Shown here one piece after another: positions 23,775 to 31,826 of a stretch of 64,000 bases of DNA; within the stretch, counting starts at the first letter, position 1; each line of letters opens with the position of its first letter. Below the pieces are notes generated by a model. That model made no database searches. It saw nothing but the letters and a program-made list of their open reading frames with translations, and had not been told where the DNA came from. Source of the DNA: Mycobacterium conspicuum (GTDB lineage Bacteria > Actinomycetota > Actinomycetes > Mycobacteriales > Mycobacteriaceae); NCBI RefSeq assembly GCF_010730195.1, contig NZ_AP022613.1:3348001-3412000 (forward strand). The letters are read 5' to 3'. The translations under genes and the position numbers were made by a program.

Positions 23775-25691
23775 CTAGGTAGCCTGCAGCACCAGCGGCG
23801 GACCGGGATCCGGTGACAGCGGGACGTTTTCGCGCTGCATCAGCCAGCCGGCGATGTTGTGGAACAGCGGCGCCGCCGAGTGTCCCGGCGAGCCGTCGGC
23901 GTTGCGCTGCGGGTTGTCCATCATCAGGCCGATGACATAGCGGGGATTGTCGACGGTGGCCATGCCGGCGAAGGTGATCCAGTAGACGTCGTCGAAGTAG
24001 CAGCCGCAGCCGGGGTTGATCTGCTGGGCCGTGCCCGTCTTGCCCGCCATCTGGTAGCCCGGAACCGCGGCCGCCGAACCGGTGCCCTGCTGATAGCCCA
24101 TCGGGTCGCGCTGCACGACGGCGCGCAGCATCTGGCGCACCGTCTGCGCGGTCTGCGGCGACACCACGCGAACACCGTCGGGACGCGGCTCCTCGGTCCG
24201 GGTGCCATCGGGGGCGATGGTGGCCTTGATGATCCGCGGTGGCATCCGCACGCCGTCGTTGGCGATGGTCTGGTACATGCCCGCCATCTGCAGCAGGGTC
24301 ATCGAAAGGCCTTGGCCGATAGGCAGGTTGGAGAAGGTGCTGCCCGACCACTGGTCGATCGGGGGCACCAGCCCGGCGCTCTCGCCGGGCAGCCCGACGT
24401 TGGTGCGCTGACCCAGGCCGAACTTGCGGACCATGTCGTAGAAGCGTTCCGGGCCGACCCGCTGGGCCAGCATCAGCGTGCCGACGTTCGACGACTTTCC
24501 GAAGATGCCGGTGGTGGTGTAGGGCATCACGCCGTGTTCCCACGCGTCATGGATGTTGACGCCGCCCATGTTGATCGAGCCGGGCACCTGCAGCACCTCG
24601 TCGGGGTTGCTCAACCCGTACTCGATCACCGAGGACGCCGTGATGACCTTGTTCACCGAGCCCGGTTCGAACGGCGAGGACACCACCAGGTTGCCCAGCT
24701 GCCGGTCGCCCTGTTTCCCGATGTCCTGCGACGGGTCGAAGGTGTTGTCGTTGGCCATGGCCAGCACCTCGCCGGTCTTGGCGTCCAGCACGACGGCCGA
24801 GGCGTTGCGGGCCCCGGACAGGTTCTTGGCCTGCTGCACCTGCTGCTGCACGTAGAACTGGATGTCGTCGTCGATGGTGAGCTGGACGGTCGAACCGTTC
24901 ACCGCCCGGTGGCGGTTGCGGTAGCTGCCGGGGATGACCACGCCGTCGGATCCGCGGTCATAGGTGATCGAGCCGTCGGTCCCGGACAGCACGGAGTCCA
25001 ACGAGTCCTCGAGACCCAGCAACCCGTGCCCGTCCCAGTCGATGCCGCCGACGATGTTGGCCGCGAGCGCCCCACCGGGATACTGGCGCAGGTCCTGCCG
25101 CTCGGAACCGACCTCGGGGTATTTTTCGGAGATCGTGCTGGCGATGGCCGGGTCGACGGCACGCGCCAGGTAGACGAAGGTGTCGTTGCCCTGCAGCTTC
25201 TTCAGCACGGTCTGATAGTCCGGCTTGTTGTTCAGCCGGCTGGAGACCTCCTTGGCGATGTCGGCCAGCCGCTGTTGCGGATCGGGGGCGGCCGGGTTCT
25301 TCTTCTTGGCCTCCTCCAGCTGCGCGCGGATTCGCTTGGGCTGGAACGTCAATGCGCGCGATTCGATGGTGAAGGCCAGCTGGTCGTTGTTGCGGTCGAC
25401 GATGCTGCCGCGCACCGCCCTCGCGACGTCGGTGACCTTGAGCTGCCCGGCGGCCTGGGCCCGCAGGGTCGGCGCGTCCGCCACCTGCAGGATGAACAAC
25501 TGCACCGCGGCCACCACGATCAGGACCAGGATGACGGCATTGCCGGCCCGGTGCCGGAACACGAACGACGCGCCGCGGGTACCCACCTCCACCACCTGCC
25601 GGGTGCGCCGAGCGGTGGCCGAATGACCCTGCGGCTTAACGCGCGGCGCCGGCTTGGGCTGCGACCGGCCGCTCCGTTTGGCGCCCCTCAC
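23775..25691 (-). CDS. pbpB: Class B penicillin-binding protein PbpB (FtsI/PBP3)
   Basis: Septal D,D-transpeptidase of 638 aa, partner of FtsW. A basic cytoplasmic N-terminus is followed by one transmembrane anchor (about 48-70, AVILVLIVVAAVQLFIL). The dimerisation/pedestal region starts with RGSIVDRNNDQLA. The transpeptidase domain has the SxxK box SVNK (near residue 345), the SxN box SSN (FGKSSNVGT) and the KTG box (AGKTGTAQQINPG). It crosslinks peptidoglycan in the periplasm and is a beta-lactam target. It overlaps the FtsL-like gene by 4 bp. Confidence 0.97.
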   Translation of the reverse strand: MRGAKRSGRSQPKPAPRVKPQGHSATARRTRQVVEVGTRGASFVFRHRAGNAVILVLIVVAAVQLFILQVADAPTLRAQAAGQLKVTDVARAVRGSIVDRNNDQLAFTIESRALTFQPKRIRAQLEEAKKKNPAAPDPQQRLADIAKEVSSRLNNKPDYQTVLKKLQGNDTFVYLARAVDPAIASTISEKYPEVGSERQDLRQYPGGALAANIVGGIDWDGHGLLGLEDSLDSVLSGTDGSITYDRGSDGVVIPGSYRNRHRAVNGSTVQLTIDDDIQFYVQQQVQQAKNLSGARNASAVVLDAKTGEVLAMANDNTFDPSQDIGKQGDRQLGNLVVSSPFEPGSVNKVITASSVIEYGLSNPDEVLQVPGSINMGGVNIHDAWEHGVMPYTTTGIFGKSSNVGTLMLAQRVGPERFYDMVRKFGLGQRTNVGLPGESAGLVPPIDQWSGSTFSNLPIGQGLSMTLLQMAGMYQTIANDGVRMPPRIIKATIAPDGTRTEEPRPDGVRVVSPQTAQTVRQMLRAVVQRDPMGYQQGTGSAAAVPGYQMAGKTGTAQQINPGCGCYFDDVYWITFAGMATVDNPRYVIGLMMDNPQRNADGSPGHSAAPLFHNIAGWLMQRENVPLSPDPGPPLVLQAT

Positions 25692-26824
25692 CGTGGGGCG
25701 CCCGGAGCCGTCACCGCGACGGGGCCGAACTGCTCACCGTTTCCGGGTGCCGGCGCCGTCGCCCCCGGGAGCGGCGACGGCGCGTGCACCGAGGCGGCGC
25801 CCGGCACCAACGGCACGGCGGGAACGGGCGGGGTGGCCACCGGAGCGGGCAATCCACCCACCGGCACCGGTACCTCGGCCGGTCCCGCAGCCGGCGACGG
25901 TGCGCTCGGAGCGGGCAGCCCCGGCAGCGGGGCCGACCCGGGCGTCCCGGGCAGGCGCGGGGCGGCCTGCGGCAGGTGCTGGCCGCCGACGGTGGAGGAG
26001 CCGTCGGGAGCGCGCAGCAGCGCCTCGGGCCCGGTCCTGACCGGCGCGGGCGGGGCGCCGGCGCCGGGCTCCACGCGCACCGGCACCTCCAACGGAACGG
26101 CCGGCGGCGGCGGGGGCGGCGGCGGGCCGGGCTCGGGAATCGGGGCGTTCAGCGGGGGCGGCGGAACACCGTCGGCCGGCTTGGGCGTGCCGACCACCAC
26201 CCAGTTCCCCGCGGGGTCCTGGACCAGATGGGCGGTGTCCCGCGTCGGGATCATGCCCTCCTTGCGGGCCGACTCGGCCAGTGCCGGCGCCGACTGCGCC
26301 TCGCGCACATCGCGTTCCAGCGACTCCTTTTGCTCGCGCAGCACCTTGGTCCGCTGGCGGGCGTCGCTGAGCCGGTAGGACCGCTCGGCGGAGTCGGTGG
26401 ACAACCACAGGGTCAGGCCCAGGCCGACGGCCAACGCACCGATCACCAGCACGACGAACGGCACCCTGCTCAACAGCGTGCGGGGCCGCAGATCGATCGA
26501 CGCCAGCCTGATGGCCAGGCGCTCGGTCAGGCGGGGCCGAACAACCTTGGGCGCCTTGGCTTTCCGCGCTTTGGCCCGCGCCTTGGCCTGGCTTGTGCTC
26601 TTGGCGCGGGACGGCCGCTCGACGGGCCGGGCGATGGGGCTGGTTTGCGGACCGGATGTCCTGGCCTCGCGGGTGCGGGCCGAGTTCGTCGCATTACGGG
26701 ACCGGGTACGACGTGGGGGCGCCGCCTCGGTCGTGCCGCTTGCCCGCCGGCGGGTGTCGCGTCCGCCCGAACGGTCGACGTTGCGGCGGTTCTTTGACAC
26801 CTGAGCCTCGCGCTTGCCCTTCAT
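25688..26824 (-). CDS. FtsL-like proline-rich membrane protein (Rv2164c-like)
   Basis: A ~378-aa bitopic protein in the position of ftsL. A long basic cytoplasmic region (about 1-115, RAKSTSQAKARAKARKAK) precedes one transmembrane helix (about 120-142, VPFVVLVIGALAVGLGLTLWL). A coiled coil follows (about 145-185, RTKVLREQKESLERDVREA), the FtsL hallmark. The last 170 residues are Pro/Ala-rich, including nine consecutive prolines. It probably joins FtsQ and FtsB in activating FtsW/PbpB. The frame is open far upstream inside rsmH; the ATG at 26824 overlaps the rsmH stop (ATGA). Confidence 0.88.
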   Translation of the reverse strand: MKGKREAQVSKNRRNVDRSGGRDTRRRASGTTEAAPPRRTRSRNATNSARTREARTSGPQTSPIARPVERPSRAKSTSQAKARAKARKAKAPKVVRPRLTERLAIRLASIDLRPRTLLSRVPFVVLVIGALAVGLGLTLWLSTDSAERSYRLSDARQRTKVLREQKESLERDVREAQSAPALAESARKEGMIPTRDTAHLVQDPAGNWVVVGTPKPADGVPPPPLNAPIPEPGPPPPPPPPAVPLEVPVRVEPGAGAPPAPVRTGPEALLRAPDGSSTVGGQHLPQAAPRLPGTPGSAPLPGLPAPSAPSPAAGPAEVPVPVGGLPAPVATPPVPAVPLVPGAASVHAPSPLPGATAPAPGNGEQFGPVAVTAPGAPR

Positions 26825-28026
26825 GACTCGCCCTTTCCGACGCGTTGCAGGGCCCGCAGTCGCACCGGGGCGCTGCGGGGGTTGCGTTCGATTTCTGCGG
26901 CGTCGGCCCGTTCGGCGCCGTGGGTCAACAACTGGAATCGCGGCTCGTGGCCGGGAAGTTCGACCGGAAGGCCCGGCGGTGTGCGCGAGGCGGCGGCGTC
27001 GGCGAACACCCGCTTGACGATGCGGTCCTCCAGCGACTGATACGCCATCACCACGATGCGCCCCAACCCGGTGAGCGCGTCGAGCGCGGCGGGAAGAGCA
27101 CCCGACAACGAGTTCAGCTCGTCGTTGACCGCGATCCGCAGCGCCTGGAACGTGCGCTTGGCCGGGTGCCCGCCGGTGCGTCGGGCAGCGGCCGGAATCG
27201 CCTGGTAGAGCAGCTCGACCAGCTCGGCGGTGGAGGTGAACGGGGCCTGGGCCCGGCGCCGGACGATGTGCGACGCGATGCGGCGGGCGAAGCGTTCCTC
27301 GCCGTAGCGGTGCAGGATGCCGGCCAGCGCCTTCTCGTCGTACTCGTTGAGGATGTCGGCCGCCGACAGCGGCGACTCCGGGTCCATCCGCATGTCCAGC
27401 GGCGCGTCCTGGGCGTAGGCGAAGCCCCGTTCGGCGCGATCCAGCTGCATCGACGAAACCCCGAGGTCGAACAGCACTCCGTCGACCGATTCGGTTGCGG
27501 CATAACCGGATTCGGTCAGCGCCGTGGGCAAGCCGTCGTAGCGGGTGTGCACCAGCGTGATCCGGTCGGCGAAGCGCGCCAGCCGGCCGCGCGCGATGTC
27601 GAGCGCGCTCGGGTCGCGGTCGAGTCCGATCAGTCGCAGGCCCGGAAACTCGGTCAGGAAGCGCTCGGCGTGCCCGCCCGCGCCGAGGGTGGCGTCGACG
27701 AGGATTGCTCCGGAGCCGTCCGAGTGGTGCCGGGTCAGTGCCGGGGCAAGCAAGGCGACGCAACGGTCCAGCAGTACGGGCAGGTGCCCGAAATCGCTTG
27801 AGCCATCGGGCATCGTGCGGCCTACCGGAGCTTGCAGGGTAGGAGCCCCTGCACCGAGGTCCCTGTCCGAAGGCACGAACCTGGCGTTGGGGAAGTACGC
27901 CAGGGTCGGTTCGGGCAGAGGCCACGGTGCACGGGCACGCGCCTCAGATCTCGTGGTGATCGCAAGCGCGGCGGAGCCGGGCGTAGCGGGTCGCCACGCA
28001 TTAGATAATGTCGCCGAGTGCTTCAT
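26821..28026 (-). CDS. rsmH: 16S rRNA (cytosine-1402 N4)-methyltransferase RsmH (MraW)
   Basis: SAM-dependent methyltransferase modifying C1402 in the ribosomal P site. The SAM loop VDATLGAGGHAERFL, LFDLGVSSMQLDRAERGFAY and GGHPAKRTFQALRIAVNDEL are all present. The core begins near FGHLPVLLDRC, and about 85 residues precede it. Part of this extension (LAYFPNARFVPSDRDLGAGA) is conserved in M. tuberculosis, so it may be translated. The start at 28026 lies 26 bp inside mraZ; the ATG at 27812 (MPDGSSDFG) is an alternative. Confidence 0.93.
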   Translation of the reverse strand: MKHSATLSNAWRPATPGSAALAITTRSEARARAPWPLPEPTLAYFPNARFVPSDRDLGAGAPTLQAPVGRTMPDGSSDFGHLPVLLDRCVALLAPALTRHHSDGSGAILVDATLGAGGHAERFLTEFPGLRLIGLDRDPSALDIARGRLARFADRITLVHTRYDGLPTALTESGYAATESVDGVLFDLGVSSMQLDRAERGFAYAQDAPLDMRMDPESPLSAADILNEYDEKALAGILHRYGEERFARRIASHIVRRRAQAPFTSTAELVELLYQAIPAAARRTGGHPAKRTFQALRIAVNDELNSLSGALPAALDALTGLGRIVVMAYQSLEDRIVKRVFADAAASRTPPGLPVELPGHEPRFQLLTHGAERADAAEIERNPRSAPVRLRALQRVGKGES

Positions 28027-28432
28027 CGCTGGCTGCGGAGAAGTTCTCTTCGTGGGTCTGCTGGTAGTCCTGCCAGGCCTGCGCGTCCCAGATCTCGAGG
28101 AAGTCGACCGCCCCGATCACCACGCAATCCTTGGACAGGTTGGCGTAGCGGCGGTGGTCGGCCGACAGCGTGATCCGGCCCTGGGCGTCGGGGTGCTGCT
28201 CGTCGGTGCCGGCGGCCAGGTTGCGCAGGAACGCCCTGGCTTCGGGGTTGCTCCGCGACGTTTGGCTGGCCCGGCGCGCGAGCTGCTCGAACTCCGTTCG
28301 CGGATAGACAGCCAGGCTGTGGTCTTGGCTCTTGGTGACCATCAACCCTCCTGCCAGTGCGTCGCGGAACTTGGCGGGCAATGTCAGTCGCCCCTTGTCG
28401 TCGAGCTTGGGCGTGTAGGTGCCGAGAAACAC
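28001..28432 (-). CDS. mraZ: Transcriptional regulator MraZ
   Basis: A 143-aa double-AbrB-like protein that opens the dcw cluster and represses it by binding repeats in its own promoter. Two SpoVT/AbrB-type units are visible: FLGTYTPKLDDKGRLTLPAKF at the start and QGRITLSADHRRYA in the second half, each with the DxKGR-type turn. It acts as a ring-shaped oligomer on DNA. Four matching boxes lie 48-82 bp upstream, so autoregulation is very likely. A good GGGAGGTGAG ribosome site precedes the start. Confidence 0.96.
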   Translation of the reverse strand: MFLGTYTPKLDDKGRLTLPAKFRDALAGGLMVTKSQDHSLAVYPRTEFEQLARRASQTSRSNPEARAFLRNLAAGTDEQHPDAQGRITLSADHRRYANLSKDCVVIGAVDFLEIWDAQAWQDYQQTHEENFSAASDEALGDII

Positions 28433-28479
28433 CAGCTCACCTCCCGTCCGAACCGGCTCCTGGCTCGCCCAAACACTTC

Positions 28480-28522
28480 AGCCACCATACCCCACAATCC
28501 CCCACTTTGCCCCATATCTAGG
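28480..28522 (-). promoter_or_regulatory. MraZ operator boxes before the dcw cluster
   Basis: Read on the minus strand, TGGGG occurs at 28514-28510, 28504-28500 and 28494-28490, and a weaker TGGC(T) at 28484-28481. Each is exactly 10 bp from the next, matching the known MraZ site (TGGGN repeated with 5-nt spacers). A TAGATA-like -10 box lies immediately upstream (about 28520-28515), so bound MraZ would cover the start of transcription. Found by eye. Confidence 0.8.
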
Positions 28523-28738
28523 GCGACACGTCGCGGTTTTCCCGTGCATCTGCCACCTACCCGGCGTCCGGGCGCCTGGACGTCCGCGCACGGGCCGTTT
28601 GCCTAGTCGGAAAACCGCATTTCAGAGGACCAAAATGGGCGGCTGCAGCGTCGGTGGGGCGCAGTGGGGCGCCGATCGGCGTCGGCAGGACTCGATTTGG
28701 CCGCTGTTTGGAGTCGAAACGGGGTCCGGCCACACGAC
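28523..28738. other. Gene-free stretch between mraZ and the DUF3040 gene
   Basis: About 215 bp with no supported gene. The mraZ promoter boxes are at one side and a hairpin at the other. I see no ribosome site followed by a credible frame and no repeat. It may hold the upstream part of the dcw promoter. Confidence 0.5.
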
Positions 28739-28765
28739 AACGGGGCAGCCGATGGCTGCCCCGTT
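28739..28765. terminator. Perfect 12-bp hairpin after the DUF3040 gene
   Basis: AACGGGGCAGCC (28739-28750) and GGCTGCCCCGTT (28754-28765) form a 12-bp stem with a 3-nt loop, 28 bp downstream of the DUF3040 stop on the minus strand. There is no run of T after it, which is common for mycobacterial terminators. It would separate this gene from the dcw promoter. Confidence 0.55.
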
Positions 28766-28792
28766 GAACCCGTTAGTCCCCTTTAGGTCCCG

Positions 28793-29197
28793 CTAGTCCT
28801 CGAAACGGCGGCGGAACCGATCCTCCATGCGATTGGTGAATGATCCCCCGCCGCCCCGGGCGCGACGCTGGCGCGACATTCCGGGGCCCGACCCGGGACG
28901 ATCGCCCCGACCGGACAGCCGCGGACCGGTGATAGCAAACACCACGCCGCCGAACATCACGATGAAGCCGAAAACGCTGAGAATCGGCAGGGTTCCGATC
29001 CAGGTGGCGTGAAAAGCCACGCCCGACACCAACATCGCCAGACCCACGACGAACAACGCCACGCCCTGGAGGCGCCGACGCGCGGTCGGCGCCCGGAACC
29101 CTCCGCCACGCACACTCGAGGCGAATTTCGGGTCCTCGGCATAGAGAGCGCTCTCGATCTGATCGAGCATCCGCTGCTCATGATCGGAGAGTGGCAT
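28793..29197 (-). CDS. DUF3040 membrane protein (Rv2169c-like)
   Basis: A 134-aa membrane protein with the DUF3040 start MPLSDHEQRMLDQIESALYAEDPKFAS, two transmembrane helices (about 45-65 and 72-92) and a basic Gly/Arg-rich tail with RQRRARGGGG. Function is unknown; the family is restricted to Actinobacteria and often lies next to the dcw cluster. AAGGAGG gives a strong ribosome site 6 nt before the ATG. It is divergent from the acetyltransferase gene. Confidence 0.9.
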   Translation of the reverse strand: MPLSDHEQRMLDQIESALYAEDPKFASSVRGGGFRAPTARRRLQGVALFVVGLAMLVSGVAFHATWIGTLPILSVFGFIVMFGGVVFAITGPRLSGRGDRPGSGPGMSRQRRARGGGGSFTNRMEDRFRRRFED

Positions 29198-29473
29198 TCG
29201 TCCCTCCTTGCCGACGGGCTGGCTTTCGACAGAACTTGAATGCCCGGTGTGCGGGCAACTAACTCAGATGATACGAGCAGAATCTGCGCCGTACCACTGG
29301 TTCGGGAGCGATTCTATCCCGGCCATATCGCGGCGCGGACGCGGACGGGAACGCTCGCGCGGCGTCACATCAAAGCCCTCCCCTCGGCGACCCCGGCCCC
29401 CGAGTCCGATAATGGCGAAAGGACGCACCCCCATGGCAGTGAACGGCGCATCGGACGAGGAGGACACCGCGAG

Positions 29474-30091
29474 TTGGCGATACTCCTCATCGATTTGCCG
29501 CCGAACGAGATGGAGCGCCGTCTCAGCGATGCCCTAAGTGTCTACGTTGACGCGATGCGCTACCCACGGGGCACGGTGAACCAGCGCGCCGCCATGTGGT
29601 TGGAGCACATCCGCCGACGCGGCTGGCAGGGCGTGGCCGCCATAGAGACATCCGAAGAAGCCGATCCGAAAAAAGAGACGCCGACGGTGTCGACCCGGCC
29701 CAAGTCGAACGACCCCCCGCTACTCGGCGTCGCCTACGGCTACCCGGGGGCACCCGGTCAATGGTGGCAGCAGCAGGTGGTGCTGGGGTTACAACGCGGC
29801 GGCTCACCACCGCAGGAGATCGCTCAACTGATGACCAGCTACTTCGAGCTGACCGAACTGCACATTCACCCCCGCGCGCAGGGCCGCGGCCTCGGCGAGG
29901 CATTGGCCCGCCGGCTGCTGGCCGGACGCAACGAACGCAACGTCCTGCTTTCAACTCCGGAGACCGACGGCGAGGCCAACCGCGCCTGGCGGTTGTACCG
30001 CCGACTGGGCTTCAAGGACGTCATCCGCGGCTACCACTTCGCCGGCGACCCGCGCCCGTTCGCGATCCTCGGCCGCACGCTTCCCTTGTAG
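29474..30091 (+). CDS. GNAT-family acetyltransferase (Rv2170-like)
   Basis: A 205-aa N-acetyltransferase. The acetyl-CoA loop is in HPRAQGRGLGEALARRLL (R/Q-x-x-G-x-G/A pattern), and the final strand is typical (RLYRRLGFKDVIRGYHFAGDPRPFAILGR). The M. tuberculosis homologue is reported as a lysine acetyltransferase acting on isocitrate lyase. The TTG at 29474 (reading LAILLIDLPPNEMERRL) is chosen because homologues begin there and GAGGAGG lies ~10 nt upstream. The frame is open back to 29240. Confidence 0.88.
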   Translation: MAILLIDLPPNEMERRLSDALSVYVDAMRYPRGTVNQRAAMWLEHIRRRGWQGVAAIETSEEADPKKETPTVSTRPKSNDPPLLGVAYGYPGAPGQWWQQQVVLGLQRGGSPPQEIAQLMTSYFELTELHIHPRAQGRGLGEALARRLLAGRNERNVLLSTPETDGEANRAWRLYRRLGFKDVIRGYHFAGDPRPFAILGRTLPL

Positions 30092-30150
30092 ACGCCCCTG
30101 TACTGGCCCGGCGCGCCGACGCGGCCGTCCGGGTCTGGCACGATGACCTG

Positions 30151-30858
30151 GTGCGCGCCAGCTCGTTCCCCCATCCCGCCCGCCGGCGGCGCCGGCTGCT
30201 GGCCGTCGCCATGCTGCTGCTGATCGTCCCGTTGGCCACCGGCTGCCTGCGGGTCAGGGCGTCGCTGACCATCTCACCCGACGACACCGTGTCCGGGGAG
30301 ATCATCGCGGCGGCGAAGCCGAAGAGCCCCAAGGATCCCGGCCCGCAGCTCGGCGGCGATCTGCCGTTCAGCCAGAAGGTGGCGGTGTCGAACTACGACA
30401 GCGACGGCTATGTCGGCTCGCAGGCCGTGTTCTCCGATCTGACCTTCGCCGAGGTGCCGCAGCTCGCCCACATGAACTCCGACGCTGCGGGGGTCAATTT
30501 GTCCCTACGCCGCAACGGCAACCTGGTGATCCTGGAAGGCCGCGCGGATCTCACCTCGGTCACCGACAACGACGCCGACGTACAGTTGACGGTGACCTTT
30601 CCCGGCGTCGTGACCTCCACCAACGGTGACCGCATCGAGTCCGAGACGGTCCAGTGGAAGCTCAAACCCGGCGTGGTGAGCACCCTGACCGCCCAAGCGC
30701 GCTACACCGATCCCAATACCCGGTCGTTTACCGGCGCGGGGGTGTGGCTGGGCATCGCCTCGTTCGCGGCCGCCGCCGTGGTGGCGGTGCTGGCCTGGCT
30801 CAGCCGGGACCGGTCCGAGCGGTTCACCGCGCCGCGCAATCAGCCGGGCGACCAGTAG
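30151..30858 (+). CDS. lppM: Lipoprotein LppM
   Basis: A 235-aa lipoprotein. A basic n-region (RRRRR) and a hydrophobic stretch end in the lipobox LATG-C, with Cys-32 as the lipidation site. The exported domain (about 33-195) begins VRASLTISPDDTVSGEIIAAAK, and a second hydrophobic segment (about 205-225) near the C-terminus may anchor it again. In M. tuberculosis LppM affects phagosome maturation and binds mannosylated lipids. The frame is open upstream into the GNAT gene, but the GTG at 30151 gives a normal signal peptide. It ends 19 bp inside the convergent MetF-like gene. Confidence 0.9.
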   Translation: MRASSFPHPARRRRRLLAVAMLLLIVPLATGCLRVRASLTISPDDTVSGEIIAAAKPKSPKDPGPQLGGDLPFSQKVAVSNYDSDGYVGSQAVFSDLTFAEVPQLAHMNSDAAGVNLSLRRNGNLVILEGRADLTSVTDNDADVQLTVTFPGVVTSTNGDRIESETVQWKLKPGVVSTLTAQARYTDPNTRSFTGAGVWLGIASFAAAAVVAVLAWLSRDRSERFTAPRNQPGDQ

Positions 30859-31730
30859 GCGAGCATCTCGGCGAAGGTGGCAAACGCCGGTCCGGAAACA
30901 CCGTACGTCGCCTCGAGATGGATGCTCAGCGGAAAACCTAAGTCGGCGACGCCGTCGATCACCCGCTTGTACAGGTCGACCATGAGCTGGCGCTTTTGCG
31001 GCGGTTCGCTGGCCGCCAGGCGTTTGACGAACGCCTGCTCCTCGGCCACCGCCGCGTTCCCCGGGTCCTGGATCAGCCAGTTGATCAGGCCGGTCTTGGC
31101 CTCCACCTTGGGAACGAAGCCAAACGACAGCAGCACTTCGGGGCGATGATCGGTGTTCTTGGCGAACTCGGCGAGGAAACCCACGATCGCGTCGGAGTAC
31201 AGCAATTGGGTCATGGCGTAGGTCGCGCCCTGATTGCACTTGAAGTTCAGCCGCCCTTGCTCGCCGTCGCGCGTCGGAATCAGAATCACGCCGCGGTTGG
31301 GCACCAGCTCGCGGTAGATCGACAGCGCGTCGGTCGGGGCGACACCGGAGCCCTCGCCGTCGTTCATGGTGCGCGGCACGCCGACGAAGACCACCCCCTC
31401 CATCCCGGCGTCGCGCAGCTCGGTGAGCCGTCCGCGCAGGGACGACTCATCCATGAATGCGGTGACCTGCGTGCACAAGCCGTTGCACTCGGGCAACTTC
31501 GGCTTGATGATCGACCAGAAGTCCAGCACGTCCAGCTTCGGCTTCATCGCGATCGGCCGATCGTCGTCCTCGGCGATCATCCCCGGAATCATGACGTGCC
31601 GAATCTTGCCGTCGAGTCCGTATTCACCGGCGTACTGCACCACCTTGCGGGCGTCATCGAGTGCCCGCTCACTGCCGTCATCGACGTTGGGCGGCACCAG
31701 CTCGAGTGCGATGGTGTTGAGGTTGGGCAC
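30840..31730 (-). CDS. MetF-like methylenetetrahydrofolate reductase (Rv2172c-like)
   Basis: A 296-aa TIM-barrel protein of the mycobacterial Rv2172c type, distantly related to MetF; the M. tuberculosis protein is reported to have methylenetetrahydrofolate reductase activity. Conserved blocks are LNTIALELVPPN, HVMIPGMIAEDDDRP, VVFVGVPRTMNDGEGSG, NFKCNQGATYAMTQLLYSD (cofactor-site region) and LINWLIQDPG. The start is set by TATGCT 6 nt before the GTG at 31730, a leaderless layout. It is divergent from idsA2. Confidence 0.85.
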   Translation of the reverse strand: MPNLNTIALELVPPNVDDGSERALDDARKVVQYAGEYGLDGKIRHVMIPGMIAEDDDRPIAMKPKLDVLDFWSIIKPKLPECNGLCTQVTAFMDESSLRGRLTELRDAGMEGVVFVGVPRTMNDGEGSGVAPTDALSIYRELVPNRGVILIPTRDGEQGRLNFKCNQGATYAMTQLLYSDAIVGFLAEFAKNTDHRPEVLLSFGFVPKVEAKTGLINWLIQDPGNAAVAEEQAFVKRLAASEPPQKRQLMVDLYKRVIDGVADLGFPLSIHLEATYGVSGPAFATFAEMLAYWSPG

Positions 31731-31736
31731 CACGAC

Positions 31737-31742
31737 AGCATA
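31737..31742 (-). promoter_or_regulatory. Leaderless -10 box of the MetF-like gene
   Basis: Minus-strand TATGCT (31742-31737) is followed by 6 nt and the GTG at 31730, so transcription would begin at or next to the start codon. There is no ribosome site before the gene. Confidence 0.6.
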
Positions 31743-31763
31743 GGGGCGGGCCGGTGCGCCGAA

Positions 31764-31769
31764 TACACT
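31764..31769 (+). promoter_or_regulatory. Possible idsA2 -10 box
   Basis: TACACT (31764-31769) lies 57 bp before the idsA2 start in the short divergent gap with the MetF-like gene. A leader of about 50 nt would include AAGGGG upstream of the start. No clear -35 is seen. Confidence 0.4.
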
Positions 31770-31826
31770 GGTCGGGCCTGCCAAACACCGGCGGGCCAAC
31801 CGAGCAGAAGGGGCGCCGCACTGAGC

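Noticed and set aside
23859..26378. 839-codon plus-strand frame opposite pbpB and the FtsL-like gene
   Set aside because: The product is Gly/Arg/His-rich antisense sequence; both minus-strand genes are well supported by motifs.
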